Below the pieces are notes generated by a model that saw only the letters and a program-made list of their open reading frames with translations, was not told the DNA's origin and made no database searches. Position numbers and translations under genes: made by a program. Below, piece by piece: positions 9,347 through 17,939 of a stretch of DNA of 61,120 nt. Each line of letters starts with the position of its first letter. Positions within the stretch are counted from its first letter, which is position 1. Source of the DNA: Desulfobacterales bacterium (GTDB taxonomy: Bacteria > Desulfobacterota > Desulfobacteria > Desulfobacterales > JALSRD01); NCBI GenBank assembly GCA_026984935.1, contig JALSRD010000042.1, positions 1 through 61,120 of the forward strand, written 5' to 3'.

Positions 9347-10486
9347 TTATCCTGTCGTTTTGCGTTTTCTGACCGGCACCTCGGCAAAGATTTTGGTGCC
9401 GCGGTTTTGGCGGGACTCGATGGTCAGTTTTCCCTTGAGCAGGCTGACACGCTCCACCATGCCGCCCAACCCCATGCGTCTGGTTTCAGCACTCTTTTGC
9501 AGCTGTTCCTCCACGTCAAAGCCCCTGCCGTTATCCTCGATACGCAGGATAAGGTTGGGGGAAGACGCGATCAACTTCACGGAGACATGCGAGGCGCCGG
9601 CGTGCGTGCGGATGTTATTGAGCGCCTCCTGGACCAAACGGTAGAGGTTGATCTCGATCTCGGTTTCCAGGTTCAGGTTGTCCATCCCGGCCGGCGAAAA
9701 ATCGGCGCGGATGCCGCTCTGGCGGGCAAATTCCTCGCAATACTGGTAGAGAGCCGGCACCAGCCCCAGCTGTTCCATGACCGGCGGACGCAAATCGTAG
9801 GCCAGATCCCGCACGGCGTTGATACAGCGGTGCAGCACGGCGGAAAGCCTGGCCATTTTTTGGCGCACGGCGTCCGGTATGCCGGGCGCATCGTCGAAAA
9901 GCGTCTTGCCGGCGATCAGCAGCGACGAGAGGTCCTGGGCAACGTTGTCGTGCAGATAACGCGAAATTTTCTGGCGTTCGTTTTCCTGGGCCCGGATCAG
10001 CTGTTGGGACAATGTGTGAATGCGATCCTGGATCTGCTGGCGCATGGTGACGTCGGTCAAAAAGCTCAACACCGCCGGGCGTGCGTCCCAATCCACCAGC
10101 ACGCTGTGGTTCTCCAGCCACTTGATACGGCCGTGGCGGTCGATCAGGCGCAGCAGATAGGGTTCCGCAGGTGCCCCGGGGGCAGACCTCTGCACCTGCC
10201 GATCCATGACCTTGCGGCGGTCGTCGGGGTGGATGAACTGTATGAACGGTCGCCGGATCAGAGTCCTTCTGGAGTATCCCGATATCTGCACCGCTTTGGG
10301 GTTTACGTATACAAATCTTCCCTCACGGGTGGCCACAATGGCCTCGTTGGCGTACTCGACGGCCAGGCGGAAATTGGCCTCGTCCGACAAGCGGCTGCGC
10401 CGCAGGCGGTGCAGCTCCTGTCTCAGGTGGGCCAGGCGCTTTTCCAGTTTCCGGTATGCGGGCTTGTCCTTCATAAAAAAAAGCAT
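9347..10486 (-). CDS. PAS sensor histidine kinase, NarX/NreB type (HisKA_3)
   Basis: A 379-residue soluble kinase with no membrane helix. It has an N-terminal coiled coil (residues ~10-35), a PAS domain with PAC (~38-150, including 'GRFVYVNPKAVQISGYSRR'), the HisKA_3 box 'ENERQKISRYLHDNVAQDL' with phospho-acceptor His179, and an HATPase domain ('EALNNIRTHAGA', 'DNGRGF'). This kinase class pairs with LuxR/NarL-type regulators, and one is encoded two genes upstream. The gap to the preceding HD gene is only 12 bases. It probably controls the adjoining efflux genes in response to an intracellular signal read by PAS; the signal is not known. Confidence 0.88.
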   Translation of the reverse strand: MLFFMKDKPAYRKLEKRLAHLRQELHRLRRSRLSDEANFRLAVEYANEAIVATREGRFVYVNPKAVQISGYSRRTLIRRPFIQFIHPDDRRKVMDRQVQRSAPGAPAEPYLLRLIDRHGRIKWLENHSVLVDWDARPAVLSFLTDVTMRQQIQDRIHTLSQQLIRAQENERQKISRYLHDNVAQDLSSLLIAGKTLFDDAPGIPDAVRQKMARLSAVLHRCINAVRDLAYDLRPPVMEQLGLVPALYQYCEEFARQSGIRADFSPAGMDNLNLETEIEINLYRLVQEALNNIRTHAGASHVSVKLIASSPNLILRIEDNGRGFDVEEQLQKSAETRRMGLGGMVERVSLLKGKLTIESRQNRGTKIFAEVPVRKRKTTG

Positions 10487-10498
10487 GCCGCCGGTGGG

Positions 10499-11659
10499 CT
10501 ATCGCGGCAGCACTCCTGCGGCGCCGATGCCTTCAACCCAGAAATCAGGCTCGTTCAGGAAGCTTAAGAAAACCGTGATAAATGCCACGCAGGCCTGAAT
10601 CATCAAGGGTTTGTTCTGATACAGGGCGTCCAGGCGCTGGTTGCGCACCCCACTTTGCAGCGCACCGAAATAATCTGCAAAAAGGCCGTCCAGCTCCTGG
10701 CCGCTGCCCGGCTTGGTGGCCACCGAGCTTTTCCCGCTGTAACAGTACTGCATGGCTTCGAAGATCAGGCGGCGCTGGGCATGCACATCCCGAAAATGGT
10801 ACCCGGCGATATGCAGCAGCGTGCGCTGGGCTTCGTTCAGGCTGGCGTCGGCGACGGCGTTAAACAGCGTCGTCAGGCGTTCATCCTGCTCCTGTGTGCT
10901 GTGCTGCCGGATCATGGAGAGCAGCACAACGTTCTTGAACAGTTGATAGAGCCGCCGGGCGCCATTCATGGAGGATACCGGAGGATGGCTCAGTGCCGGT
11001 GCATACCCGGCATAGTTCTTGACAAACAGGATCTGGAAGATGTTCCGGAAGAAATCCACGCCTTCCATGGGATCCTGGATGTCCACACGCATGTCCAGGG
11101 TATTGTCCAGGCGGTCGGCCAGTTTGATCAGCACCAGGTCGGGCGACACGGCGGCGTTCACCAACAGCCTTTCGATGTACTGGAAATACGACTGGCCGTC
11201 GATACGCGTGAGCGCCGACATGCGCTGCAGCAGTTCCTCCTCGTCCGCCGGGGGCAGACGCTCGAAAAGCGCATCGAAACCCGTTTCCATCTCCCGCCAG
11301 ACGGCCGCGGAAAAATCAGCGGTATGCACATCCTCCAGGATGTCATGGAACAGGACCGTCAGCAGGTTAAGATAATCCGGATGATCCGTCGAACGCGCAA
11401 ACAGAATCGTCGCCCGCAGCGGGTGCAGCACCGCCATGGGACCCAGCCGCCGGCGTTTCTGCTGGTAGGCCATGAACAGATAGTTAAGTGCGTCCATCAA
11501 CGCCAGCTTGCGTGCCCGGTCCTGTTTCTCGTCCGGTGCCAGGGGTTTGCCGGCGGTGATCATGGTAAGCACGTTATGGCGGTTGAGTGAAGCTGCGCTG
11601 AGATTGTAGTTGAGCACCGACGAGAGCTTGAAAAATTCCGTCAGATCGTAGTTGAACAT
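10499..11659 (-). CDS. SpoT-like HD-domain protein, putative small alarmone hydrolase with C-terminal extension
   Basis: A 386-residue protein. Residues ~45-200 carry the (p)ppGpp-hydrolase signature: His79 in 'VLHPLRATI', the HD pair His105/Asp106 with Glu109/Asp110 in 'LFHDILEDV', and 'LIKLADRLDN' containing Asp182. These correspond to the metal and catalytic residues of SpoT/RelSeq and MESH1-type hydrolases. No synthetase, TGS or ACT domain is present. The C-terminal ~180 residues are helical, include a hydrophobic stretch near 'MIQACVAFITVFLSFL', and are unrecognised. It sits between the regulator and kinase genes of a two-component system, an unusual place for such an enzyme. Nucleotide hydrolysis is inferred from motifs only. 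Confidence 0.75.
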   Translation of the reverse strand: MFNYDLTEFFKLSSVLNYNLSAASLNRHNVLTMITAGKPLAPDEKQDRARKLALMDALNYLFMAYQQKRRRLGPMAVLHPLRATILFARSTDHPDYLNLLTVLFHDILEDVHTADFSAAVWREMETGFDALFERLPPADEEELLQRMSALTRIDGQSYFQYIERLLVNAAVSPDLVLIKLADRLDNTLDMRVDIQDPMEGVDFFRNIFQILFVKNYAGYAPALSHPPVSSMNGARRLYQLFKNVVLLSMIRQHSTQEQDERLTTLFNAVADASLNEAQRTLLHIAGYHFRDVHAQRRLIFEAMQYCYSGKSSVATKPGSGQELDGLFADYFGALQSGVRNQRLDALYQNKPLMIQACVAFITVFLSFLNEPDFWVEGIGAAGVLPR

Positions 11660-11730
11660 GCGTATGGTTCCTTAAACCGCGCCGCCGTCCAAACGGGCTG
11701 CGGCGCATATGGCCGTTGTTAAAACGCTCT

Positions 11731-12405
11731 CTATTTCCACAGGTCCAGGTCGATCAACCCCAGTCTGGCCGCATAACGGATCAGCTCGATGGTGCTGTGG
11801 ATATCAAGCTTGGACATGATGCTGGCACGATGGTTTTCCACCGTCTTGGGGCTGATGCCGCATTTTTCCGCGATTTCCCGGACACTCAGGCCCTCTGCCA
11901 GAAGCCGCATGATCTCCTGCTCGCGCGGCGTCAGCGAACCATAACCGCCGTCGATGATGCGGGTCGCTTTGGCGGGCATCTGCATCAGGCGCTTGACCAC
12001 GGCCTGTGAAAGCGAGCTGTCCAAAAAATATTCACCCGCCGAGAGGGTTTCAAGGCCCTGGATGAGCCGGTCGGCAGCCGACTCTTTCACTACGTAACCC
12101 GCCGCACCGGCCTGAAAAGCTTCGGCAATGTAGTCGATCTTGGAGTGCATGCTGACGATCAGGATCCGACTGGCGGGCAGTTTGCGCCGTAGGGTCCGCG
12201 TCAATTGGATACCGCTCTGATCGGGCAGCGAAATATCCACGATCACCAGGTCGGGTGCAAATTTCCTGGCCAGGCGCAACCCCTCGCGCGCACTGCCGGC
12301 TTCGGCAACCACCTTGAACCTGGGGTTGCGCGAAATAATGGTCTTCAGCCCCTCCCGGAACAGGGGGTGGTCTTCGATAATCAGGATGCTCTTGCGACCG
12401 GGCAT
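11731..12405 (-). CDS. NarL/LuxR-family response regulator
   Basis: A 224-residue protein. The receiver domain (residues ~5-120) has acidic pocket 'IIEDHP', phospho-acceptor Asp57 in 'LVIVDISLP', and 'IVSMHS' with a downstream Lys in 'YVVKESA'. The C-terminal LuxR helix-turn-helix (~155-215) has 'LTPREQEIMRLLAEGLSVREIAEKCGISPKTV' character. The start at 12405 (MPGRKS) was chosen so that the receiver begins normally. It is the first gene of the minus-strand run leading to the kinase and efflux pump and is the probable partner of that kinase. Confidence 0.9.
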   Translation of the reverse strand: MPGRKSILIIEDHPLFREGLKTIISRNPRFKVVAEAGSAREGLRLARKFAPDLVIVDISLPDQSGIQLTRTLRRKLPASRILIVSMHSKIDYIAEAFQAGAAGYVVKESAADRLIQGLETLSAGEYFLDSSLSQAVVKRLMQMPAKATRIIDGGYGSLTPREQEIMRLLAEGLSVREIAEKCGISPKTVENHRASIMSKLDIHSTIELIRYAARLGLIDLDLWK

Positions 12406-12471
12406 GGTACACTCTGTTTTTAAGAACGGCGTTAGCACATCTAGGTTGCCAAGCAAAGAATTTCATGGCAT

Positions 12472-12481
12472 ATCAGCTGAT
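12472..12481. promoter_or_regulatory. 10-bp palindrome in a divergent intergenic region
   Basis: ATCAGCTGAT is a perfect dyad in the ~210-base gap between the minus-strand response-regulator gene and the plus-strand cupin/hisHF genes, close to an AT-rich patch (gatataaag). It could be half of an operator for either direction. No supporting second site was found, so this is a weak call. Confidence 0.2.
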
Positions 12482-12618
12482 GATATAAAGATCCCTACTG
12501 GCATGTCAAAACAAAAATACAGACGCCCAACGGCAGATGGCGGGCCGTCGTGCGCCATCTGCAGGCCGGTAACCACCGGACGGCAACCGGTATATGTGAT
12601 GGAATGGAGATGAAAAGC

Positions 12619-12975
12619 ATGATCGTGAGAAACATCAATGACCGCAGCGTCCTGGAAACCACCTATATCGCCCACGGCGGCGCCGTGGCCCAGATGATCT
12701 TAGACAGGCGCATCCTGGAAGAGATCGGATTTCTGGCCATGGCCACCTTGTCTTCCGGGCGGACCATCGAGGCCCATGTGGACTCCATGGAGGAAATCTA
12801 CTTCGTGGTCAGCGGCCACGGACAAATGCGCGTGGATGACGACTCCCGCGACGTCGGGCCCGGTGACGCCGTCTGGATCCCCACGGGTGCCCGTCACAGC
12901 CTCCACAACAGCGGCGACAAGGACTGTGTCATCCTGGTGGTTGCCGCACCGGCAGGCATGGCTGCAGGGAGGTAG
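12619..12975 (+). CDS. Cupin-domain protein upstream of hisHF
   Basis: About 118 residues. The cupin core has 'TIEAHVDSMEEIYFVVSGHGQM' (motif 1 with His and Glu ligands) and 'GPGDAVWIPTGARHSLHN' (motif 2). ATG at 12619 is favoured by GGAG nine bases upstream; ATGs at 12604 and 12610 are also in frame. Its stop lies three bases before the hisHF start, with the hisHF ribosome-binding site inside its last codons, so the two are surely co-expressed. Members of this fold act as isomerases, dioxygenases or binding proteins; the function here is not readable. Confidence 0.8.
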   Translation: MIVRNINDRSVLETTYIAHGGAVAQMILDRRILEEIGFLAMATLSSGRTIEAHVDSMEEIYFVVSGHGQMRVDDDSRDVGPGDAVWIPTGARHSLHNSGDKDCVILVVAAPAGMAAGR

Positions 12976-12978
12976 CCG

Positions 12979-14550
12979 ATGATCACGCTGCTCGATTACG
13001 GTGCCGGAAATGTGCGCAGTGTAATCAACGCACTGCAGGGCCTGGGCGCGTCCGTCAGGGTGGCGGCCAGCGCCGCTGACATCCTGGCGGCCGAAAAGCT
13101 GGTCTTTCCGGGTGTGGGTGCTTTCGGCCATATGATGCAGGTACTGAATGCAAAAAACTATGCCGCCGCGCTGAAAGCCTACCTGGGCGCAAACCGCCCT
13201 TTTCTGGGAATTTGTCTGGGGCTGCAGGCGCTTTTTGAAGGCAGTGAAGAGGCGCCGGAAACCGCGGGGCTGGGTTTCATCACCGGACGGGTGCAACGCT
13301 TTCGTATCGCCGCGGCCGTCCCTCACATAGGCTGGAACGGCATCAACTGCAACCAACCCTCACCCATCTTTGCCGGTCTGGACGGCAATGAAAAATTCTA
13401 CTTCGTGCACGCCTACCACGTCGTCCCCGATGACCCGGACGTCATTTTGACGACGACCGATTACGGCGGCCGGTTCGTCAGCGGCATTCAAAAGGGAAAC
13501 ATCATCGCCACCCAGTTCCACCCGGAGAAAAGTGGCGCCGCCGGCCAGCGCATTTTACAGAATTTTTTGCAGTCCGACACGCCGGCATGCCTGCCGCCGC
13601 AGCGCCCTGCACGCACGCACCTGGCCAAACGCATCATCGCCTGCCTGGACGTACGTGCCAACGACCGCGGTGACCTGGTGGTCACCAAGGGTGACCAGTA
13701 CGACGTCAGGGAGAAGGGAACGGTGCGCAACCTGGGCAAACCGGTGGAACTGGCCCGGCGCTATTACGCCGAGGGCGCCGATGAAATCACCTTCCTGAAT
13801 ATCACCGGCTTCAGGGACTTTCCCCTGGCCGACATGCCCATGCTGGCGGTACTGCGGGAAACATCCAAAAACGTCTTCGTGCCGCTGACCATCGGCGGCG
13901 GCATCCGGGACTACACCGACAAGCGGGGCCGGCGCTACACGGCCCTGGAGGTGGCCGCCGAGTATTTCCGCTCAGGCGCGGACAAGATCTCCATCGGCAG
14001 CGACGCGGTGCGCATTGCCGAAGACGTTCTGCGCACCGGCCGCGCCACCGGTGACAGCGCCATCGAGAGCATCTCGCGGGTTTACGGCAGCCAGGCTGTG
14101 GTCATCTCCATCGACCCCCGCCGGGTGTATGTCAAATCTCCGGCAGATGTCCGCCACGTGGTCCTCAAAACAGACCGCCCGGGCCCTTCCGGCGAGAGCT
14201 ACTGCTGGTACCAGTGCACCGTCAAGGGTGGCCGCGAGGGCCGCGACCTCGATGCGGTCACTTTGGCGCGTACCTGTGAGAAACTGGGCGCCGGAGAAAT
14301 CCTGTTAAACTGCATCGACCGCGACGGCACCGGCGCCGGATTCGACATCGAACTGATCAACGCCGTCAAAAGCGCCGTCTCCATTCCGCTGATCGCCTCT
14401 TCCGGCGCCGGCAGCGTGGAACACTTTTACGAGGTTTTCACGCGCACCGCGGCGGAAGCCGCCCTGGCGGCGGGAATCTTCCACCGCCGTGAAATACCGC
14501 TTACCGAGGTCAAAAAATATTTGCGCGGCCGCGCGGAAATCCGGCCCTGA
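12979..14550 (+). CDS. hisHF: Single-chain imidazole glycerol phosphate synthase (HisH-HisF fusion, eukaryotic HIS7 type)
   Basis: A 523-residue fusion. Residues 1-~205 are the HisH glutaminase: nucleophile Cys in 'GICLGLQALF' and the His/Glu pair in 'ATQFHPEKS'. Residues ~218-523 are the HisF cyclase barrel, with the catalytic Asp in 'KRIIACLDVRAN' and a second in 'VVISIDPRRVYV'. Bacteria normally encode separate hisH and hisF. The cyclase half carries the insertions of the fungal/plant single-chain enzyme ('GDLVVTKGDQYDVREK', 'SGESYCWYQCTVKGGRE'), absent from ordinary bacterial HisF. It converts PRFAR plus glutamine-derived ammonia to IGP and AICAR in histidine synthesis. No other his gene is nearby. 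A strong GGGAGG precedes the ATG. Confidence 0.93.
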   Translation: MITLLDYGAGNVRSVINALQGLGASVRVAASAADILAAEKLVFPGVGAFGHMMQVLNAKNYAAALKAYLGANRPFLGICLGLQALFEGSEEAPETAGLGFITGRVQRFRIAAAVPHIGWNGINCNQPSPIFAGLDGNEKFYFVHAYHVVPDDPDVILTTTDYGGRFVSGIQKGNIIATQFHPEKSGAAGQRILQNFLQSDTPACLPPQRPARTHLAKRIIACLDVRANDRGDLVVTKGDQYDVREKGTVRNLGKPVELARRYYAEGADEITFLNITGFRDFPLADMPMLAVLRETSKNVFVPLTIGGGIRDYTDKRGRRYTALEVAAEYFRSGADKISIGSDAVRIAEDVLRTGRATGDSAIESISRVYGSQAVVISIDPRRVYVKSPADVRHVVLKTDRPGPSGESYCWYQCTVKGGREGRDLDAVTLARTCEKLGAGEILLNCIDRDGTGAGFDIELINAVKSAVSIPLIASSGAGSVEHFYEVFTRTAAEAALAAGIFHRREIPLTEVKKYLRGRAEIRP

Positions 14551-14562
14551 AAGAAGACGCTG

Positions 14563-15324
14563 ATGTTCTCTACCGCCATCGTGATCCCCCCCTGCCGCCG
14601 CATCGCGGATGGCCTGACGACCGCGAACCTCGGAAAGCCGGATTACCGCCGTGCCCTGGCACAGCATGCCGCTTATGTGCAGGCACTCGCGCAATGCGGT
14701 CTTTCCGTCATCCAACTGCCCGGCGACGACAACTATCCGGACTCGACTTTCGTGGAGGACACCGCGCTGGTGACACCCGCCTGCGCCATCATCACACGCC
14801 CGGGAGCGCCCAGCCGCCGCGGTGAGACCGCGGCCGTCAAAACCGCCCTGGGAAAGTTCTATCCCCACGTCGAGGAGGTTACGGCCCCCGGCTGCGTGGA
14901 CGCCGGCGACATCATGATGGCAGGCACCCATTTTTACATCGGCCTGTCGGAGCGCACCAACCGTGAGGGCGCCGGCCAGGTGGCGGCCATTTTGCAAAAA
15001 TACGGCCTGACGGCATCTTTTGTTCCGCTCAAGCAGGTACTGCATCTGAAAAGCGGTCTGGCCTACCTGGAAGACAACCACCTGGTGGCGGCCGGTGAAT
15101 TTTTGCAGCAACCCGAGTTTGCCGCCTTTGACATCCTGGCCGTCGACGACGATGAACGCGATGCGGCCAACTGCCTCTGGGTCAACGGCCGTGTACTGGT
15201 TCCTGCCGGATGCCCACGTTCGAAAAAGCGCATCCAAGACGCCGGCTACGAAACCATAGAAGTCGATGTATCGGAATTTCAGAAACTCGACGGCGGACTG
15301 AGCTGTCTTTCCCTGCGCTTTTGA
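14563..15324 (+). CDS. Dimethylargininase-like amidinohydrolase (DDAH family)
   Basis: A 253-residue protein of the pentein fold. The substrate-binding acidic motif 'DDNYPDSTFVEDTALV' is near residues 55-70, the catalytic His161 lies in 'LHLKSGLAYL', and the nucleophile Cys248 in 'DGGLSCLSLRF' sits at the very C-terminus. The spacing matches Pseudomonas DDAH (His162, Cys249). Asp113 in 'CVDAGDIM' fills the third catalytic acid position. The family hydrolyses N-omega-methylated arginines to citrulline plus methylamines; close relatives act on other guanidines. It begins 12 bases after hisHF, so it is probably in the same transcript. Confidence 0.85.
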   Translation: MFSTAIVIPPCRRIADGLTTANLGKPDYRRALAQHAAYVQALAQCGLSVIQLPGDDNYPDSTFVEDTALVTPACAIITRPGAPSRRGETAAVKTALGKFYPHVEEVTAPGCVDAGDIMMAGTHFYIGLSERTNREGAGQVAAILQKYGLTASFVPLKQVLHLKSGLAYLEDNHLVAAGEFLQQPEFAAFDILAVDDDERDAANCLWVNGRVLVPAGCPRSKKRIQDAGYETIEVDVSEFQKLDGGLSCLSLRF

Positions 15325-15610
15325 CAGGGGCGGCACCCGTCGGGTTGACACTTTTTGTAAAATCCTGCCAATCCACGTCACGGAAATGTCTGACGGAAAA
15401 GTACTGTTTAACGTCATACTACGATATTACAGCAGGTTATAACTTTCACATACATGGCATGATTATTGCTCAAAGACTTGAGCGGAGCCATACCGTCAAT
15501 CCGTGCCGCATGCCGGTGCCTTTATTTCCAGCAAATGGGCGCCGGCGAGCGCTTTTCCGACTGCGCCGCAATGCGGCCGTTGGAAACCTGAGGAAAACCG
15601 TGGCCATTTC

Positions 15611-17266
15611 ATGAACAGCGCACCGAAAAAAAAATTACCGCCGCAGGCCTTCAACAGCCTGGCCTTCGATTTTTCCACGACCCATGCCCTGCGCAAGTCC
15701 ATGAACCGCTACCGCACGCTGTTCGAAAGTGCCGGCGATCCGATTCTGGTCTTCGACTGGCAGGGCCGCATCCTGGATTTCAACCGCATCGCCTGCCGGC
15801 GCCTGGGTTACAGCCGCAAAACATTGGGCAAAAAGAAGCGCAGCGACATCGAGCGGTCCGACCCCACCGAATCCGGCAAAAAGCGCCTGGAGACGCTGCG
15901 CAAAGAGGGATACGTCCTCTACGAAACCATTTACCTCAAGCGCAACGGCGAAACGCTGCCGGTGGAGCTCAACTGCCGGGTCATCGAATACGAATACGAA
16001 CCGGCCATACTGACCATCGCCCGTGACCTTTCCGAACGCATCCGGGCGGAAAAGGAAAAGGCCAAGCTACAGGCCCAGCTGCGCCAGTCCCAGAAAATGG
16101 AGGCCATCGGCGCCCTGGCCGGCGGCATCGCCCACGATTTCAACAACATCCTTACGCCGATCCGCGGACATGCTGAAATTGCGCTGCTCAAACTTCCGCC
16201 GAATCACGAAACCCGCAAGAACATGGAGGGCATCATCCAGGCTGCCGAACGCGCCAGAGGCCTCATCCAGCAGGTACTCTCCTTCAGCCGCCAGGACAGC
16301 CAGGAGAAAAAGCCGCTGCAGGTCCATGCCATCCTGAAAGAAGGGCTGCGCCTGCTGCGGGCCTCTCTGCCGACGACCATCGAGATCCGCCAGAACATCT
16401 CAAAATGCGGCGCCGTTCTGGCCAATGCCACGCAGATTCACCAGATCATCCTGAACCTGTGCACCAACGCCAAGCACGCCATGCGCCGGACCGGCGGCGT
16501 ACTGGAAGTCTGCCTGAACGAAATCCTGATCAAACCCGGCGAGCCCACGCCTTACCCGAACATGCAGCCTGGCTCCTATGTCAAACTGACGGTCAGCGAC
16601 ACCGGTCACGGCATGCCCCCGGACGTTCAGGAAAGAATTTTCGAGCCTTATTTTACCACCAAAAAGGAAGGCGAAGGGACCGGCATGGGTCTTTCCGTGG
16701 TCCACGGCATCGTCAAGAACCACAACGGCGAAATCAAAGTCTACAGTGAACCCGGCAAGGGCACCACGTTTACAATTTTCCTGCCGCGTATCCATGCCCA
16801 TGCAAAGCAGGCGTCGGCCTCGGTTGTGGACAGCATCCCCAAAGGCAGCGGCAACATTCTGCTCATAGACGACGAAGCCAAAATCGTCGAGGTAATCTCC
16901 CAGATGCTGGACTACCTGGGTTACCGCGTCACGGCACTTACCGACAGTGGTGCCGCGCTGAAGGATTTCCGCAGCCACCCCGACCGTTATGACCTGGTCA
17001 TCACGGACATGACCATGCCCCATATGACCGGCGATGTACTGGCCCGCAAGCTGCTGGCCATGCGGCCGAATCTCCCCATCCTGCTGTGCACCGGCTACAG
17101 CCGTTCCATTAGCCGGGAAAAGGCTCAGCTGATGGGCATCCGCGACTTTATCATGAAACCGCCGACCATCAGCGAACTGGCGCGCGCCATTTACCGCGCG
17201 CTTCAAGAAAACCCCTCCGGCGCGGACCATGGAGCCTGCAGTGCGCCGCCGGGCTGGCAGGGATAA
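15611..17266 (+). CDS. PAS hybrid histidine kinase with receiver domain
   Basis: About 551 residues, soluble. Order: short basic N-terminus, PAS/PAC (~35-150, 'AGDPILVFDWQGRILDFNR'), HisKA with His175 in 'LAGGIAHDFNNIL', HATPase (N box 'LNLCTNAKHAM', G boxes 'DTGHGM' and 'GTGMGLSVVHGI'), then a receiver domain (~415-540) with Asp466 in 'LVITDMTMP'. The ATG at 15611 opens the recognisable protein; frame continues upstream without a clear ribosome-binding site. It is an orphan, with no adjacent output regulator, so it likely passes phosphate through a separate phosphotransfer protein. Whether it regulates the downstream nuo operon is unknown. Confidence 0.88.
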   Translation: MNSAPKKKLPPQAFNSLAFDFSTTHALRKSMNRYRTLFESAGDPILVFDWQGRILDFNRIACRRLGYSRKTLGKKKRSDIERSDPTESGKKRLETLRKEGYVLYETIYLKRNGETLPVELNCRVIEYEYEPAILTIARDLSERIRAEKEKAKLQAQLRQSQKMEAIGALAGGIAHDFNNILTPIRGHAEIALLKLPPNHETRKNMEGIIQAAERARGLIQQVLSFSRQDSQEKKPLQVHAILKEGLRLLRASLPTTIEIRQNISKCGAVLANATQIHQIILNLCTNAKHAMRRTGGVLEVCLNEILIKPGEPTPYPNMQPGSYVKLTVSDTGHGMPPDVQERIFEPYFTTKKEGEGTGMGLSVVHGIVKNHNGEIKVYSEPGKGTTFTIFLPRIHAHAKQASASVVDSIPKGSGNILLIDDEAKIVEVISQMLDYLGYRVTALTDSGAALKDFRSHPDRYDLVITDMTMPHMTGDVLARKLLAMRPNLPILLCTGYSRSISREKAQLMGIRDFIMKPPTISELARAIYRALQENPSGADHGACSAPPGWQG

Positions 17267-17328
17267 AACAGCACCTGTCCGCCAATCACTTCCTGCCGTG
17301 AAATGATGCACGGTCTGCAATCCCGGCC

Positions 17329-17358
17329 TTGACATCGGCATCGCTCCCAAAGTATGAA
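17329..17358 (+). promoter_or_regulatory. Candidate sigma-70-type promoter for the nuo operon
   Basis: TTGACA (17329-17334), an 18-base spacer and TATGAA (17353-17358) lie in the 259-base gap before nuoA. The predicted start leaves a ~160-base leader. The -35 is a perfect consensus, the -10 matches 4 of 6. Nothing else in the gap looks coding. Confidence 0.45.
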
Positions 17359-17525
17359 TGTGACGCAAAAAGTTTTCAGAAAAACCGTGTCATGCATAAT
17401 TAAGAGAGTTTGTTGGAGTTTTGCCGGGCCCGCGGATCATGATGCATGCAGCCATGCCGCCGGCAGTGCCGGGCACAGGTACAGCCGGCCTTGAGAAACC
17501 GGCGCCCTGACCAAGAAAAAAGCCG

Positions 17526-17939
17526 ATGCAACCCACTGACGTGCATACGCTGCTGCTTTCCCCCTGGGAACCGGGGGTATTCAGCCTCATCGTCTATTCC
17601 GTAATCGTGCTGCTGCTCGTGGCCGCACTGATTTTTCTGTGCGCCTGGCTGGGTGAAAAACATGCCGGCAGCGAAAAGCTCAGGGCATATGAAAGCGGCA
17701 TTATCCCCACCGGGGAGGCGCGCTTGCGATATCCGGTGCCCTTTTACATGGTGGCCATCTTCTTTCTGCTCTTCGACGTGGAGGGGGCCTATATCTTTTC
17801 CTGGGCGGTGGCGTGCCGGGATCTGGGCTGGGCCGGCTGGCTGCAAATCACCTTTTTTATCATCGTCCTGCTCTACGGACTGGTTTTCATCTGGAAAAAA
17901 GGAGGACTTGCGTGGGGGCCGATGCTGAAAAGAAAATAG
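17526..17939 (+). CDS. nuoA: NADH-quinone oxidoreductase subunit A
   Basis: A 137-residue membrane protein with three helices (about residues 20-40, 75-95, 103-122). The conserved loop '[35 protein letters not shown]' type region contains the Glu/Asp pair typical of NuoA/ND3. It sits at the junction of the peripheral and membrane arms near the quinone cavity. First gene of the complex I operon; its last 28 bases overlap nuoBCD. Confidence 0.95.
   Translation: MQPTDVHTLLLSPWEPGVFSLIVYSVIVLLLVAALIFLCAWLGEKHAGSEKLRAYESGIIPTGEARLRYPVPFYMVAIFFLLFDVEGAYIFSWAVACRDLGWAGWLQITFFIIVLLYGLVFIWKKGGLAWGPMLKRK

Noticed and set aside
15325-15610. TTGACA at 15345 as a promoter for the hybrid kinase
   Set aside because: No -10 at an acceptable distance; the TAAAAT nearby is only seven bases away.
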